Shown in pieces: positions 8,298 to 17,508 of a stretch of 34,561 nt of DNA (position 1 is its first letter; each line of letters begins with the position of its first letter). A program made the position numbers and the translations under genes. The notes beneath the pieces were generated by a model. That model had not been told where the DNA came from. It saw only the letters and a list, made by a program, of their open reading frames with translations, and did no database searches. This DNA is from Paludibacter sp. (lineage in GTDB: Bacteria; Bacteroidota; Bacteroidia; Bacteroidales; Paludibacteraceae), in NCBI GenBank assembly GCA_010365115.1, contig JAAFGX010000042.1:1-34561 (forward strand). The letters run 5' to 3'.

Positions 8298-8367
8298 AAA
8301 AAAGTTATTCTGAAAAATATTTGAGCTAATTATAAAGCTCAAAAATATTTTTCGGAAATAACTTTTT
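8298..8367. terminator. Long imperfect hairpin between integrase and hsdR
   Basis: The stem runs from AAAAAAGTTATT at 8298 through GAAAAATATTTGAGCT and back through AGCTCAAAAATATTTTTC to AATAACTTTTTT at about 8367. It has small mismatches in the middle and a 7-8 base loop. With A-runs and T-runs at its ends it can act as a bidirectional terminator for the convergent integrase (+) and hsdR (-). Confidence 0.75.
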
Positions 8368-11300
8368 TAATTATATTTCTTAAAATTCTCTGCCTGCTCA
8401 AAAATCTCTTTATAGATTTCATCACGATCCACTGGAGGGTAGCCGCTTTCGGCCAGTAATATAATTAAATCGACTTTTAATTCTGCTTTGATATCCTCTC
8501 TTTTACTCCAATCGGTGTAATTCGCTTTGTCATCTACTACAAGCTTCACCTTTTGCGCTAGAACGATTAATTTATCTTCGGGATAATTGAAGTCGTACTT
8601 AACTGCTAGGGTCTTTAAAATGTCGTAAAATGCTTTTTCTTCGAAATCAATACCTAAATCCTTAAAAGATTCTTTCTCTTTTTTTAGAGCATAGTACAAG
8701 TCAATGATTTCATCTGTGAAGTCTTCCAAAACCCGACTTTGTAGGACATCATCTTCTTTTCTTTCGTTGTATTTATCTACTATAAATTGTAGTCGTTTTG
8801 AAAAGTCGATTCCTGTAATTTTATTTACTCTTTTGATATCATCAATTGCTTTTGCTAATAATTTTTGAAGCAATTTGATTTTAGTATTTGGCAATTTGAT
8901 TTTGTCAATCTTAGCCATATAATCATCCGAAAAAATGTCTACTTCCGTTTGATTGTCTTCGCCCAATTTGAAAATTTCTTCTACGCCATTACTTTCAATA
9001 GCTTCTTGCAACATTTGACGCACTCTGTTATTCATTTGAGCGGTGTCTGGAGCTTCGCCTTTCGTTAGTTTGAATACTATTGAACGAACTGCTAAATAAA
9101 AATGTATGGTATCACGTTCTGTTTCTTGAAAAGCGCCGCTACCGCAACAAATATCATAAGCCGACTTTAATCGCTTAACGATGTACATAAATCGTTTCTC
9201 TAACTCTTGTGTTAGTTGTACAAACTCTACTGCTTTGTTAAGGGTATTCAACTGTTCTAATGGAGAACCAGTAAAATAATGTGTTTTGTCAAACTTATGG
9301 AAGAGTTTATTCAGTAAATCCAGTTGGTCTTTTACCACTACAATAGATTGTTCTATGTCTTCAATATTATCGTGATCGGCTTTGTTGTACATTGCCAATG
9401 CTAAATTTAGTTGTTTTTTGATCCCAATATAATCGACTACAAGTCCTTTGTCTTTACCTTCAAACTTTCTGTTTACTCTAGAAATTGTTTGAATCAAATT
9501 ATGTCTTTGTATCGGTTTGTCAATGTACATCGTGTCTAGGAAAGGAACATCAAAACCAGTTAACCACATATCCACTACAATGGCGATTTTAAAATTGGAT
9601 TTCTCGCTCTTAAACTGGCGATCCATTTCTTTACGATCGTCTTTTGTACCTAGTAAATTATACATTTCTTCGGCATCGTCTTTCCCTCTGGTCATGACCA
9701 TTTTTATCCGTTCCGATGGTTTGATTTCTTTCTTCTCTTTATCAGTCAATTCAGCCGAGCCATCAGATATTTTAATTTCTGCCCATTCCGGTCGTAGTTC
9801 AATGATGTTTTTATACAATTCGTAAGCAATCGGACGACTACTGCAAACAAACATCGCTTTGCCTTTTACAGTTGCACCTTCTGCGATTCTGTTTTCGTAA
9901 TGAGTGACAAAATCTTCGGCTACACTTTTTAATCGAGTAGGATCACCAATGATCGCATTCATTTGCGTCATGGCTTTTTTACTCTCCTCAATTTGATTTT
10001 CGTTACTTCCGCTTTCTGCACATTGACTGTAATAATTTTCAATGTCCTGAAGTTTTTGATTGTTCAGTAATACTTTGGCAGCACGTCCTTCATAAACGAT
10101 ACGCACGGTTATTTCATCGGCTACCGATTCTGTCATGGTGTACGCATCAACTATTTCGCCAAAAACATCAATTGTAGCATCAATAGGTGTTCCTGTAAAA
10201 CCAACGTAGGTTGCGTTTGGTAAGGAGTCGTGTAAATATTTAGCAAAACCAAAGGTTTTAGTAACCCCTTTTTCGGTGACTTTTATTTTTTGATCTAAAT
10301 TGGTCTGGCTTCGGTGTGCTTCATCCGAAATACAAATAACATTTGTTTTGTCGGTTAGCAGTTTGGTGTCTTCGGTAAATTTGTGAATCGTTGTCAAAAA
10401 CACACCACCACTATTTCTGCCTTGTAATAATTCCCGTAAATTGGAGCGACTTTCCACACTCACAATAGTTTCATCACCTACAAAACCTTTGGCGTTGGTA
10501 AATTGTCCCGATAATTGATCGTCTAAGTCGGTTCTGTCTGTTATTAGAATAATGGTAGGACTGCCAAAATGAGTGCTTTTCATTAATAAGCGACTTAAAA
10601 ATAGCATTGTATAACTTTTTCCGCAACCTGTAGTTCCAAAATAAGTACCTCCTTTTCCGTCGCCTTCAGGACGTTGGTGTAGTTTTATATTTTCGAATAA
10701 TTTTCGAGCGGCGTAATATTGAGGGTAACGACAAACAATTTTTTCGTTCTTCTTGGAGCTATCGGGTAAGTATATAAAATTCTGAATAATGTCTCGTAAT
10801 CTAGTACGGTTGAACATTCCTTGAATAAGTGTAAACATGGCATCGATACCATCCACTTCTTTAATCATGCCTTCAATCTTTCGCCAGGCATAAAAGAATT
10901 CATAAGGTGCAAAAAAAGAACCTGCTTTGGTGTTTACCCCATCACTAATTACACAAAAAGCATTGTACTTAAACAATTCAGGAATATCTCTTTTGTACCG
11001 TGTCGTTAATTGCACGTAGGCATCGTGTATACTTGTATTTTCTTGAATAGCAGTTTTGAATTCGAAAACGACTAGCGGCAAACCATTAATGTATAAAATC
11101 AAATCAGGAATGCGCATTTCATAACCTTTAATTGCTAGTTGATTGACAATTTTATAAATGTTCTTATCTTCCTCAGAATAGTCAATAAGCTGTACATAAA
11201 AATCTTTTTGGCTGCGATCTTCCCGTTTCAATAAAAAACCATCGCATACCATTTTCATAATGACTTTGTTGGTCTCATACAAATCAGAAGAGGGGAGTCG

Positions 11301-11552
11301 TTCTAAATCTCTAATTATGGAATCGATTTCGTTTTCGGTAATGTTCTCAGTAGCATAATTAGTTCTTAGGTAAGATTTTAAATCTTCGATAATCAGCACT
11401 TTTTCGCTTACAATATGTCCGTATACAGTCTCAGGTTCTGATGCTCCTTCGTGTTCAGTTTGGCGTACTTGCGCACCCACAAGATGAGTCATTTTTTCTT
11501 CTTGAAGTAAACTTATAAACGCTTTTTCTAATTGTGATTCGGTGAATTTCAT
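8367..11552 (-). CDS. hsdR: Type I restriction enzyme, HsdR (R) subunit
   Basis: This is the 1061-residue motor and nuclease subunit of a type I restriction-modification enzyme. It translocates and cuts unmodified DNA after binding the HsdM/HsdS core. The N-terminal PD-(D/E)XK nuclease core is visible as IPDLILYINGLPLVVFEFKT, with Asp150, Glu164 and Lys166. The SF2 helicase part has Walker A GTTGCGKS at about 306-313, the DEAH box ISDEAHRSQ at about 409-416 and FTGTPI. It also has the helicase motif VI-type stretch TISRVNRKF, and a helical C-terminal coupling region. It is the last gene of the run, 1 bp after the AlbA_2 gene, and lies about 9.5 kb from hsdS. The normal length and intact motifs suggest a working subunit. 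Confidence 0.95.
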   Translation of the reverse strand: MKFTESQLEKAFISLLQEEKMTHLVGAQVRQTEHEGASEPETVYGHIVSEKVLIIEDLKSYLRTNYATENITENEIDSIIRDLERLPSSDLYETNKVIMKMVCDGFLLKREDRSQKDFYVQLIDYSEEDKNIYKIVNQLAIKGYEMRIPDLILYINGLPLVVFEFKTAIQENTSIHDAYVQLTTRYKRDIPELFKYNAFCVISDGVNTKAGSFFAPYEFFYAWRKIEGMIKEVDGIDAMFTLIQGMFNRTRLRDIIQNFIYLPDSSKKNEKIVCRYPQYYAARKLFENIKLHQRPEGDGKGGTYFGTTGCGKSYTMLFLSRLLMKSTHFGSPTIILITDRTDLDDQLSGQFTNAKGFVGDETIVSVESRSNLRELLQGRNSGGVFLTTIHKFTEDTKLLTDKTNVICISDEAHRSQTNLDQKIKVTEKGVTKTFGFAKYLHDSLPNATYVGFTGTPIDATIDVFGEIVDAYTMTESVADEITVRIVYEGRAAKVLLNNQKLQDIENYYSQCAESGSNENQIEESKKAMTQMNAIIGDPTRLKSVAEDFVTHYENRIAEGATVKGKAMFVCSSRPIAYELYKNIIELRPEWAEIKISDGSAELTDKEKKEIKPSERIKMVMTRGKDDAEEMYNLLGTKDDRKEMDRQFKSEKSNFKIAIVVDMWLTGFDVPFLDTMYIDKPIQRHNLIQTISRVNRKFEGKDKGLVVDYIGIKKQLNLALAMYNKADHDNIEDIEQSIVVVKDQLDLLNKLFHKFDKTHYFTGSPLEQLNTLNKAVEFVQLTQELEKRFMYIVKRLKSAYDICCGSGAFQETERDTIHFYLAVRSIVFKLTKGEAPDTAQMNNRVRQMLQEAIESNGVEEIFKLGEDNQTEVDIFSDDYMAKIDKIKLPNTKIKLLQKLLAKAIDDIKRVNKITGIDFSKRLQFIVDKYNERKEDDVLQSRVLEDFTDEIIDLYYALKKEKESFKDLGIDFEEKAFYDILKTLAVKYDFNYPEDKLIVLAQKVKLVVDDKANYTDWSKREDIKAELKVDLIILLAESGYPPVDRDEIYKEIFEQAENFKKYN

Positions 11553-11553
11553 G

Positions 11554-12909
11554 TTATTCTATTATTTCCCAGTGTCCCGTTTTGTCACTACCAACCCTAC
11601 GAATGATGTTTTTATCTTTCAGTTTAGTCAAATTATTATCAATCGCTGTGGTACTAATTCCTATTTGTTCCGCCATTTCTCTTTTAGAAATTCTAGGGTT
11701 ATCGATTATAAGTTTTACAATGTTCTGTTGGCTTTCTACCAACCCATCTACCAACCCATCTACCAACCTATCTACCAACCCATCTACCAACCTATCCACT
11801 AACACCTCTGGTTTCTTATAAATAGCAACCAAAATTCCACCATCTAAAGAAGTTATTTCAGGTTCTGGCAAACCTGCTTCTTTGCACGAATTGTAGATTT
11901 TTAGCGTTCCACGTCCCCATGAATCAATATAACCTGCTTTGAAACAAACATCAGCGATTAATGGATTTCTAGGACGTGAAATATGGTGTCTTTTTAAACT
12001 CTCCAATTCCATACCATCGGGTAATGAGCCCTCATTCCAAATGGTTAGTTTGTCGTCATACACACGCATTTGGATCATAGAACCCATATAGGATCGATGT
12101 ACCAAAGCATTCAACAACATCTCTCGAATGGCAGCCACTGGATATTCGTCTTTTTCAATGCGTTGCATTCCTTCAAAATCGATTGCTTTAATCAAGAATT
12201 TAGCGTTCAATATCTGAGGTACTTCTTGAAGTAATTCAATAACATTTCCCTCTAATACTTCCTGAAAACGCAAGTCGGCATCATCGTTCCCAAAACGACC
12301 AATTTTGACCTTAATGTTCGGGTAAAAATAATTGGGATCTTTTCCAAACAAGATAATAGCAGCTCTTTTTATTTTGTTTCCATTCAGCAAGCGCATTTTA
12401 TCCAAAAGCTCGCTATCGGACAATTCTAAAATATCATCTGACATTCTACCGCTTTTGATGGCATCTTTGCAGAAAAGCTGCAAACTTTCTGTAGCAATAG
12501 CCTCTAGAGTTGCTCCTTCTTCCAAAACATCATCCCACGTTTTTCCAGCCTTTTTTAGTAAAAAGTCATTTAAGGTAGCACCTGTCATTTCCATCTTCGA
12601 ACTACCAGAACGATAATAATAACGCCCTCTCAATGAAACGGGAACGGTATAGGGATTTATACGAATTTCTATATACTTTTTATCTTCTTTATCATGAAGA
12701 TTAACATCACAAATGATTCCTAGATTTTCTCGAATCTTATTGGGTAAGGATTCCATTAAAGCTCTGTAATTTTCTAAATGGGTGATATTACCATCATCAT
12801 CTTTACCAATAAAAATTGTACCTCCAACGGCATTGGCAAAACCACAGATCCATTTGAGATAGTCGTCATGCCATGATTGTTTCCATTCTATATTTTGAGA
12901 TTCACTCAT
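11554..12909 (-). CDS. AlbA_2 (Schlafen-type) / ATPase-like putative regulator with winged helix
   Basis: This 451-residue protein belongs to the 'ATP-dependent transcriptional regulator' group (COG2865-like). The N-terminal AlbA_2/Schlafen domain (about 1-115) contains ESQNIEWKQSW and FANAVGGTIFIGKDDDGN. A GHKL-type ATPase-like domain (about 250-365) contains ALVHRSYMG, NEGSLPDGM and SWGRGTLKI. A hinge of VDGL/VDRL repeats (about 372-392) leads to a C-terminal winged helix (ISKREMAEQIGISTTAIDNN). Such proteins often sit beside hsdS or hsdR in type I loci. Their exact role is not settled; control of the operon or nucleic-acid sensing are possibilities. It lies 1 bp before hsdR and 18 bp after the PD-(D/E)XK gene. 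Confidence 0.82.
   Translation of the reverse strand: MSESQNIEWKQSWHDDYLKWICGFANAVGGTIFIGKDDDGNITHLENYRALMESLPNKIRENLGIICDVNLHDKEDKKYIEIRINPYTVPVSLRGRYYYRSGSSKMEMTGATLNDFLLKKAGKTWDDVLEEGATLEAIATESLQLFCKDAIKSGRMSDDILELSDSELLDKMRLLNGNKIKRAAIILFGKDPNYFYPNIKVKIGRFGNDDADLRFQEVLEGNVIELLQEVPQILNAKFLIKAIDFEGMQRIEKDEYPVAAIREMLLNALVHRSYMGSMIQMRVYDDKLTIWNEGSLPDGMELESLKRHHISRPRNPLIADVCFKAGYIDSWGRGTLKIYNSCKEAGLPEPEITSLDGGILVAIYKKPEVLVDRLVDGLVDRLVDGLVDGLVESQQNIVKLIIDNPRISKREMAEQIGISTTAIDNNLTKLKDKNIIRRVGSDKTGHWEIIE
11736..11795 (-). repeat. Five in-frame 12-bp tandem repeats inside the AlbA_2 gene
   Basis: The unit on the plus strand is CTACCAACCCAT or CTACCAACCTAT, five copies back to back. On the coding strand it encodes alternating VDGL and VDRL tetrapeptides, the linker between the ATPase-like domain and the winged helix. 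Because the unit is a multiple of three, copy-number change would alter linker length without a frameshift. Confidence 0.95.
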
Positions 12910-12927
12910 TTTATACTTATTAAAGTC

Positions 12928-14055
12928 TTAATTATTACTCTTCTCAATAAATTCATTTAGTTTTCTATATATAGAAAGTAAACCATCAGTATTCAGTTTT
13001 TCAGCTATAAACTGAGCTAAATTAGAAACCTCATCGTCATTAAGTATATAAGTCATTTCTGCAAAATGACAATACCTTGAATTTCCGTTTGTATAAAACT
13101 CAGGTTTGTTAATGAATCCTTCTTCTTCAGTGAAATTGATTTGTTTATAATGTTCCTTGCTTTGAAGAAGTCCTTCTTTAAGTTCAACCACTAAAATTAA
13201 TCTTCTTTCTATTGTAAGTAGTCTGTTGAAAAAAACGGTTATCATCAAGTTTTTATTTTTTGGCGATAGATAAAACCTTAATCTTTCTCCATACTTTCCT
13301 TTTGGAGTTTGAAGTATAAAGGGCTCTTCTATTAATTTAACTACTTGTTCCACTTGATTAGCTACATGCGTACGCACCGCAAAATAAAAATCTTTTGCTT
13401 CAATAATTTTCGCTTGATTATCAAAATAAAATTTTAATTCTTTACTATCTAACTCGCTTTTGCTCATGTTTAAAGTGTTTTGATAAAAATCTTTTAAAAA
13501 TACTACATATTTGTCTTTTGCTTCCATAAGGTAGCTACCAGAGTTTTGTATAACTCGTTTTAGGAAATCTAAGTGAGTGATGTTAACAAATTGAGGATGA
13601 ATAATATTTAGTTTATTTAGGGATAGAACGATCCCAATTTTATTATCTTCATTATTATCGATAACTCTTATTGAAGACCAATAGTCTTGTAAGTCATTAT
13701 TTAGAGTGTGGTAAACTTTATTTTCAATTATAATTGCATGGTCTTGACTAGACAAAAGCAAATCAATTCGACCACCTTTAATAGTAGTAACTTCGGTGTC
13801 TACATCAAAATCATTAATTTCATTTACATTTTTAAGTTTACCTAATGTCGTTTCGTTTATGAGTTCTAATAAACTAGTGATAAACAAATCATGCATGCCG
13901 TGAACTTCATTTACATTAAAATAAAAAGCATAAATATTAGACATCACATTTTCATAATGTGGCTGCTTCGCAATACCTAGAAAGGTTTTTGGTCTTCTTT
14001 TGATTTTTGGAATCACATTGTGATCTAAAAACTCTTGTAACGTTTGTAAATCCAT
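12928..14055 (-). CDS. PD-(D/E)XK superfamily nuclease, unknown specificity
   Basis: This 375-residue protein resembles the PDDEXK_4 group (DUF-type predicted nucleases). The core is visible as GGRIDLLLSSQDHAIIIENKVYH, read as GGRIDLLL followed by HAIIIENKV: Asp98, then Glu111-x-Lys113, with an upstream acidic TEV at about 87-89. An N-terminal helical segment (about 1-75) and a C-terminal region of about 200 residues show no motif I recognise. It is probably a DNA nuclease and, from its place in the operon, a defence effector. It lies 8 bp after the GmrSD-like gene and 18 bp before the AlbA_2 gene. Its DNA is AT-rich (15 G+C in 60 at 13561-13620). Confidence 0.75.
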   Translation of the reverse strand: MDLQTLQEFLDHNVIPKIKRRPKTFLGIAKQPHYENVMSNIYAFYFNVNEVHGMHDLFITSLLELINETTLGKLKNVNEINDFDVDTEVTTIKGGRIDLLLSSQDHAIIIENKVYHTLNNDLQDYWSSIRVIDNNEDNKIGIVLSLNKLNIIHPQFVNITHLDFLKRVIQNSGSYLMEAKDKYVVFLKDFYQNTLNMSKSELDSKELKFYFDNQAKIIEAKDFYFAVRTHVANQVEQVVKLIEEPFILQTPKGKYGERLRFYLSPKNKNLMITVFFNRLLTIERRLILVVELKEGLLQSKEHYKQINFTEEEGFINKPEFYTNGNSRYCHFAEMTYILNDDEVSNLAQFIAEKLNTDGLLSIYRKLNEFIEKSNN

Positions 14056-14063
14056 TTTTATAG

Positions 14064-15854
14064 TTATAAACCCTCGTAATAAATTTTTATTTTGTTTGCC
14101 ATCAGTCTTCTACGTTCTTCTAAGAATTTTTCGTAAACAAAATGATCTGCGTGGTCAATACTGCTCGGAATATCATTATTGATTAAGTTTTGTTCTAGGC
14201 CACTTTCAGAGTCTAAAGTACTTATTACATTTGTTCCTGCTTCTATTTGAGCTTTCACCTTATCCAAATAATCTTTTGGAGTAAGCATTCCTACTTTTAT
14301 ATTGGTAGCCTGTTCTGTATAAACAAAATTGGCAACTTGATTGTACGCTTTCTGTGGATATCCATTATTCATCAAGTATTTTTTTGGAAAAATATGGTGT
14401 ACGTCCCCTCGTTGCTCTATAAGGCTACTAATCTTCATGCTTTTTGATAAAAAAGCTACCGAATTATTATTTACTTGAGCTGCTAAATATAAATTGTATC
14501 CATTATTGTTTACACTAGAAGATTCCAAGTCATTTATGATTCCAAAATCCCAAAAACCTGCACCCAAGTTTGCTTGCTCCATTTGAGTTAAATAGGCTGC
14601 TATTCCTTTTTCATTAATCTGTTTGATGTCTTCATCAATTCGAGATTCTGCAGAACCAGAATAACGACCAATCAAGATACTCATGACCAACCAACGTTTT
14701 ACATAACCTTGTGTTTCCGCTTCACCCATTTTATCCTCACGCAATTTTAAATACAATGCATAAGCGAAGTTCAAACTATTTTGAGACGATATTAATTTTT
14801 TACTGATTAAACCAGTCGACTTAATAATCATTATGAAACGCTGGTAATTCGTTTGATTCACAAAAGCTGACAAACCCTCGGATAACTTCTCATAACTGGC
14901 TTCGGCTATACTGCCTTCATAGGTACGGGTTTCAAAATTTCGTCCTGACAATAAGGCTACCAAATCACTAAATTTTCCACGACTAAACTTAAAAGTAAAT
15001 GCAACTCTTAGTAATGCTATATAATCAGGCACATACAGGTCATCACTCCCAGTAGCCATCCATTTTATTTCTTTATAGTAATCTGTTTGCACAAAGGCAT
15101 CGTCGTTGTCTTGTATGTGTTTTATAAATCCTTTATCTACTAACAAACGGCAGAAGTAATCGACCATTTTACGCAAGGTATTCCCTCCGTATTTTTCATC
15201 TGAAGCGATTTTAGACATCACAAAATCAGCATTACTTAATACTACTCCTTTTTGATTGATTCGAATAAAAATTTCAGTCACAGTATCAATATCTAAGGTT
15301 GAATCTAACTCAATAATACCAACTTGCTTGTTTTTGATTCGCTTTAGGTTCTCAATTCGTTCTTCTACTAAATCTTCATCAGCATCAGGGTTGTCTTGGC
15401 AATATTTCTTTATGGCTTTAGAAATAGAAATCTCATCATTTACGATAGGATTAATATTATCGATCCATTCGGGGCTTTTTTCATATGCCTTATTAAATAC
15501 ATCAAATTTCTCATCTAACGGATTAAAGGAAATACGAATATTTATTTCTTTATAATTTTTATCTAAAACACGTTGGCCAACTATAGCAGCTGTTAAAGCT
15601 GTAATACGTTGTTGTCCGTCAATCAATACTTTTTTACCTACAGATAGTTTGCCATTCTTCAATTTTACATCTGGGTTAAGCCATGTAATGATATAGCCTA
15701 CAGGATAGCCTTGATATAAAGAATCTATTAAGTCTCTTACTTTAGCACCATTCCAAACAAATGGTCGTTGAATTTCAGGTATGGCAATGTCGCCAGATTT
15801 TATCCAACTCAATAAAGTTTCTACGGGTTGTTGATGTACGCTATATTTTGCCAT
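14064..15854 (-). CDS. GmrSD-like DUF262 / DUF1524 nuclease (type IV restriction-like)
   Basis: This 596-residue protein starts with a DUF262 (ParB/Srx-like) domain. IPEIQRPFVWNGAKVRDLIDSL is seen as IPEIQRPFVW, followed by the nucleotide-binding motif KVLIDGQQRITAL (Asp79-Arg83). The C-terminal DUF1524 domain carries the His-Me finger motif DVHHIFPKKYL at about 484-494, with Asn in the following ANFVYTEQATN. GmrSD enzymes use NTPs and cut DNA with modified cytosines, and single-chain homologues defend against phages with modified DNA. The specificity here is unknown. It lies after the largest gap inside the run (60 bp, 15855-15914). Its base composition is closer to that of hsdM and hsdR than to the RT cassette. 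Confidence 0.88.
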   Translation of the reverse strand: MAKYSVHQQPVETLLSWIKSGDIAIPEIQRPFVWNGAKVRDLIDSLYQGYPVGYIITWLNPDVKLKNGKLSVGKKVLIDGQQRITALTAAIVGQRVLDKNYKEINIRISFNPLDEKFDVFNKAYEKSPEWIDNINPIVNDEISISKAIKKYCQDNPDADEDLVEERIENLKRIKNKQVGIIELDSTLDIDTVTEIFIRINQKGVVLSNADFVMSKIASDEKYGGNTLRKMVDYFCRLLVDKGFIKHIQDNDDAFVQTDYYKEIKWMATGSDDLYVPDYIALLRVAFTFKFSRGKFSDLVALLSGRNFETRTYEGSIAEASYEKLSEGLSAFVNQTNYQRFIMIIKSTGLISKKLISSQNSLNFAYALYLKLREDKMGEAETQGYVKRWLVMSILIGRYSGSAESRIDEDIKQINEKGIAAYLTQMEQANLGAGFWDFGIINDLESSSVNNNGYNLYLAAQVNNNSVAFLSKSMKISSLIEQRGDVHHIFPKKYLMNNGYPQKAYNQVANFVYTEQATNIKVGMLTPKDYLDKVKAQIEAGTNVISTLDSESGLEQNLINNDIPSSIDHADHFVYEKFLEERRRLMANKIKIYYEGL

Positions 15855-15914
15855 TTTTTTATTTTAAATCAGATTTATTTATTTTTTAGAAGACCTTCAT
15901 AAAAGGTTATTTCA

Positions 15915-17501
15915 TTAAGCTTCATGAAATGGTTTGATGGAAATTTTAGGATCTAAACTTGGACAATGTCTCTTGAGAACAGACTTAAAAGTGTCTTCTA
16001 TTTCTTTAGTTAATACGTCTATTTTACTTTGAGGTACTTGATATAAAATAGCATCATGCATTGGTAAGAGAAATTCAATTTCTTTGTTTTTATTGTATAC
16101 CTGCAGTATAACTTCTTTCAATATTAAGGAAGCTTTACCTTGTATTTTTTGACTAATGAGCCAACCTTCTTTTTTGTTTTCAACGTTATTTAAACTTTTG
16201 TATCTTCTATTGCCTAAGGTTGTTTCGACAAAGCCATCATCTAAAAATATTTTTAATATTGCGTTTTCATAATTTGTCAAATTTGGAAATTCTTTAAAAA
16301 AAAGATCTAGATTTTTCCCGCTGTATTTTAATATATTCTCTTTACTCATACCGTAACAATAACTAAAAAATAACTTTTTTGCAAAATCTCTTGAGACATT
16401 TTTAGTCCCAAGTTTATTACTTATTTCTGTATAAATATCGCTTTTATTGTACATTTCTATCAATTTTCCTTCATCAGCTTCGAAGGCTAAAATCCCTGCT
16501 TCAAATTGACAGTAATCAATATATACTAACTCCATTTCTGCTCTTGGAATAATTATATCTCTATATACTTTATTTAATTGTTGTAAAGAAGGCGAATCGG
16601 CTAAAATCCTTCCAGTGATAGTTCCCATATAATCTAGCATAGGATTGACATTGTCGATATCTAAGGACCCTATTCTAGTGAGTATAGTTTTGTTTTTTGT
16701 ATGTTTCCTTTCAAGATAAAGTAGTTCAATAAATTCGGAATTATTTCTTTGGAGTTTAATAGCTTTCCAAAACTCTTTTGAATTTAACTTGATATCTTTA
16801 AACCAAGGGAAATCTGTAATTAATTTAGTTCTTATATTATCATAATCATACATCGAGAATACTCCGAATTTTAACTGAAGTTTATTTTTTACAGCATAAA
16901 GGTCAATATTGATTTCTTGAATATACTGCTTAACTTTTTGTACATCTATATTAATGCCTGACTTTTGAGCAGTAAATAAAACATTGTTTAATTTTACTTC
17001 AATTTGGATAAATCTTTCTTTTTCATTTGAAATAGATAACTCTTTTTTTAAATTAACATATATGATTTCAATACAATCTAGAAGGAAAGAATATATCGTT
17101 GAAGCGTTAAAATCATTTGGAACAACTCCTAAAAAAACAGCTTTAGCACTTTCAATTTTTTCTTTTAATTTAATTGCATCGAAGCCTATTTCCTCAGGTT
17201 TTATTTCATTTATCATATTCCAAATTAGCCATGGTCTTTCACTTTTCTTGAATTCATTTTTAGAACGACCAACAAGTTGACGTTTTAAATTGATTATGTC
17301 AATAAAAGTAATATTATCTTCTATGTGTATAGAATCAATAATATTTATAAAATCAAAAGAAATAATAGTTGACGCCCTTGTAGAGTCAAGAAAACTTAAA
17401 TCTGCATGGCTTTCAATTTTTTTACCTATTTGCTTAGTATAAAATAAAATATGTTCCTTACCTCTAGTGTAAGAAATTTGCTTGAGTATTATTATTTCCA
17501 T
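15915..17501 (-). CDS. Family A DNA polymerase (PolA-like), truncated and RT-associated
   Basis: This 528-residue protein contains the palm/fingers domain of family A DNA polymerases in its C-terminal half (about 290-528). Landmarks are GTITGRILADSPSLQQL (302-308 gives TGR), motif A YIDYCQFEAG (catalytic Asp329, steric-gate Glu334) and motif B RDFAKKLFFSYCYG. Motif B has the exact R-x3-K-x3-F-x3-YG spacing (Arg371, Lys375, Phe379, Tyr383). Motif C is MHDAILY, with Asp483 present but the usual Glu of HDE replaced by Ala. The N-terminal 280 residues show no recognisable 5' nuclease or 3'-5' exonuclease motif, and it is much shorter than cellular PolI (about 930). It begins 7 bp after the RT stop, so it is probably translated with it. 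I infer a role in copying or extending the RT product. Confidence 0.87.
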   Translation of the reverse strand: MEIIILKQISYTRGKEHILFYTKQIGKKIESHADLSFLDSTRASTIISFDFINIIDSIHIEDNITFIDIINLKRQLVGRSKNEFKKSERPWLIWNMINEIKPEEIGFDAIKLKEKIESAKAVFLGVVPNDFNASTIYSFLLDCIEIIYVNLKKELSISNEKERFIQIEVKLNNVLFTAQKSGINIDVQKVKQYIQEINIDLYAVKNKLQLKFGVFSMYDYDNIRTKLITDFPWFKDIKLNSKEFWKAIKLQRNNSEFIELLYLERKHTKNKTILTRIGSLDIDNVNPMLDYMGTITGRILADSPSLQQLNKVYRDIIIPRAEMELVYIDYCQFEAGILAFEADEGKLIEMYNKSDIYTEISNKLGTKNVSRDFAKKLFFSYCYGMSKENILKYSGKNLDLFFKEFPNLTNYENAILKIFLDDGFVETTLGNRRYKSLNNVENKKEGWLISQKIQGKASLILKEVILQVYNKNKEIEFLLPMHDAILYQVPQSKIDVLTKEIEDTFKSVLKRHCPSLDPKISIKPFHEA

Positions 17502-17508
17502 GTATAAC

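Noticed and set aside
11736..11795. CRISPR array
   Set aside because: The repeats are 12 bp with no spacers, lie in frame inside a gene, and no cas gene is visible in the window.
11542..11821. Two plus-strand ORFs with PSTN- or QPIY-type repeats
   Set aside because: They are opposite-strand readings of the 12-bp repeats in the AlbA_2 gene; the minus strand encodes the recognisable protein.
15855..15914. Terminator between polA and the GmrSD-like gene
   Set aside because: There is only a weak 5-6 bp stem near 15888-15910 (ACCTT/AAGGT) with no proper T-run on the minus strand, so the operon probably reads through.
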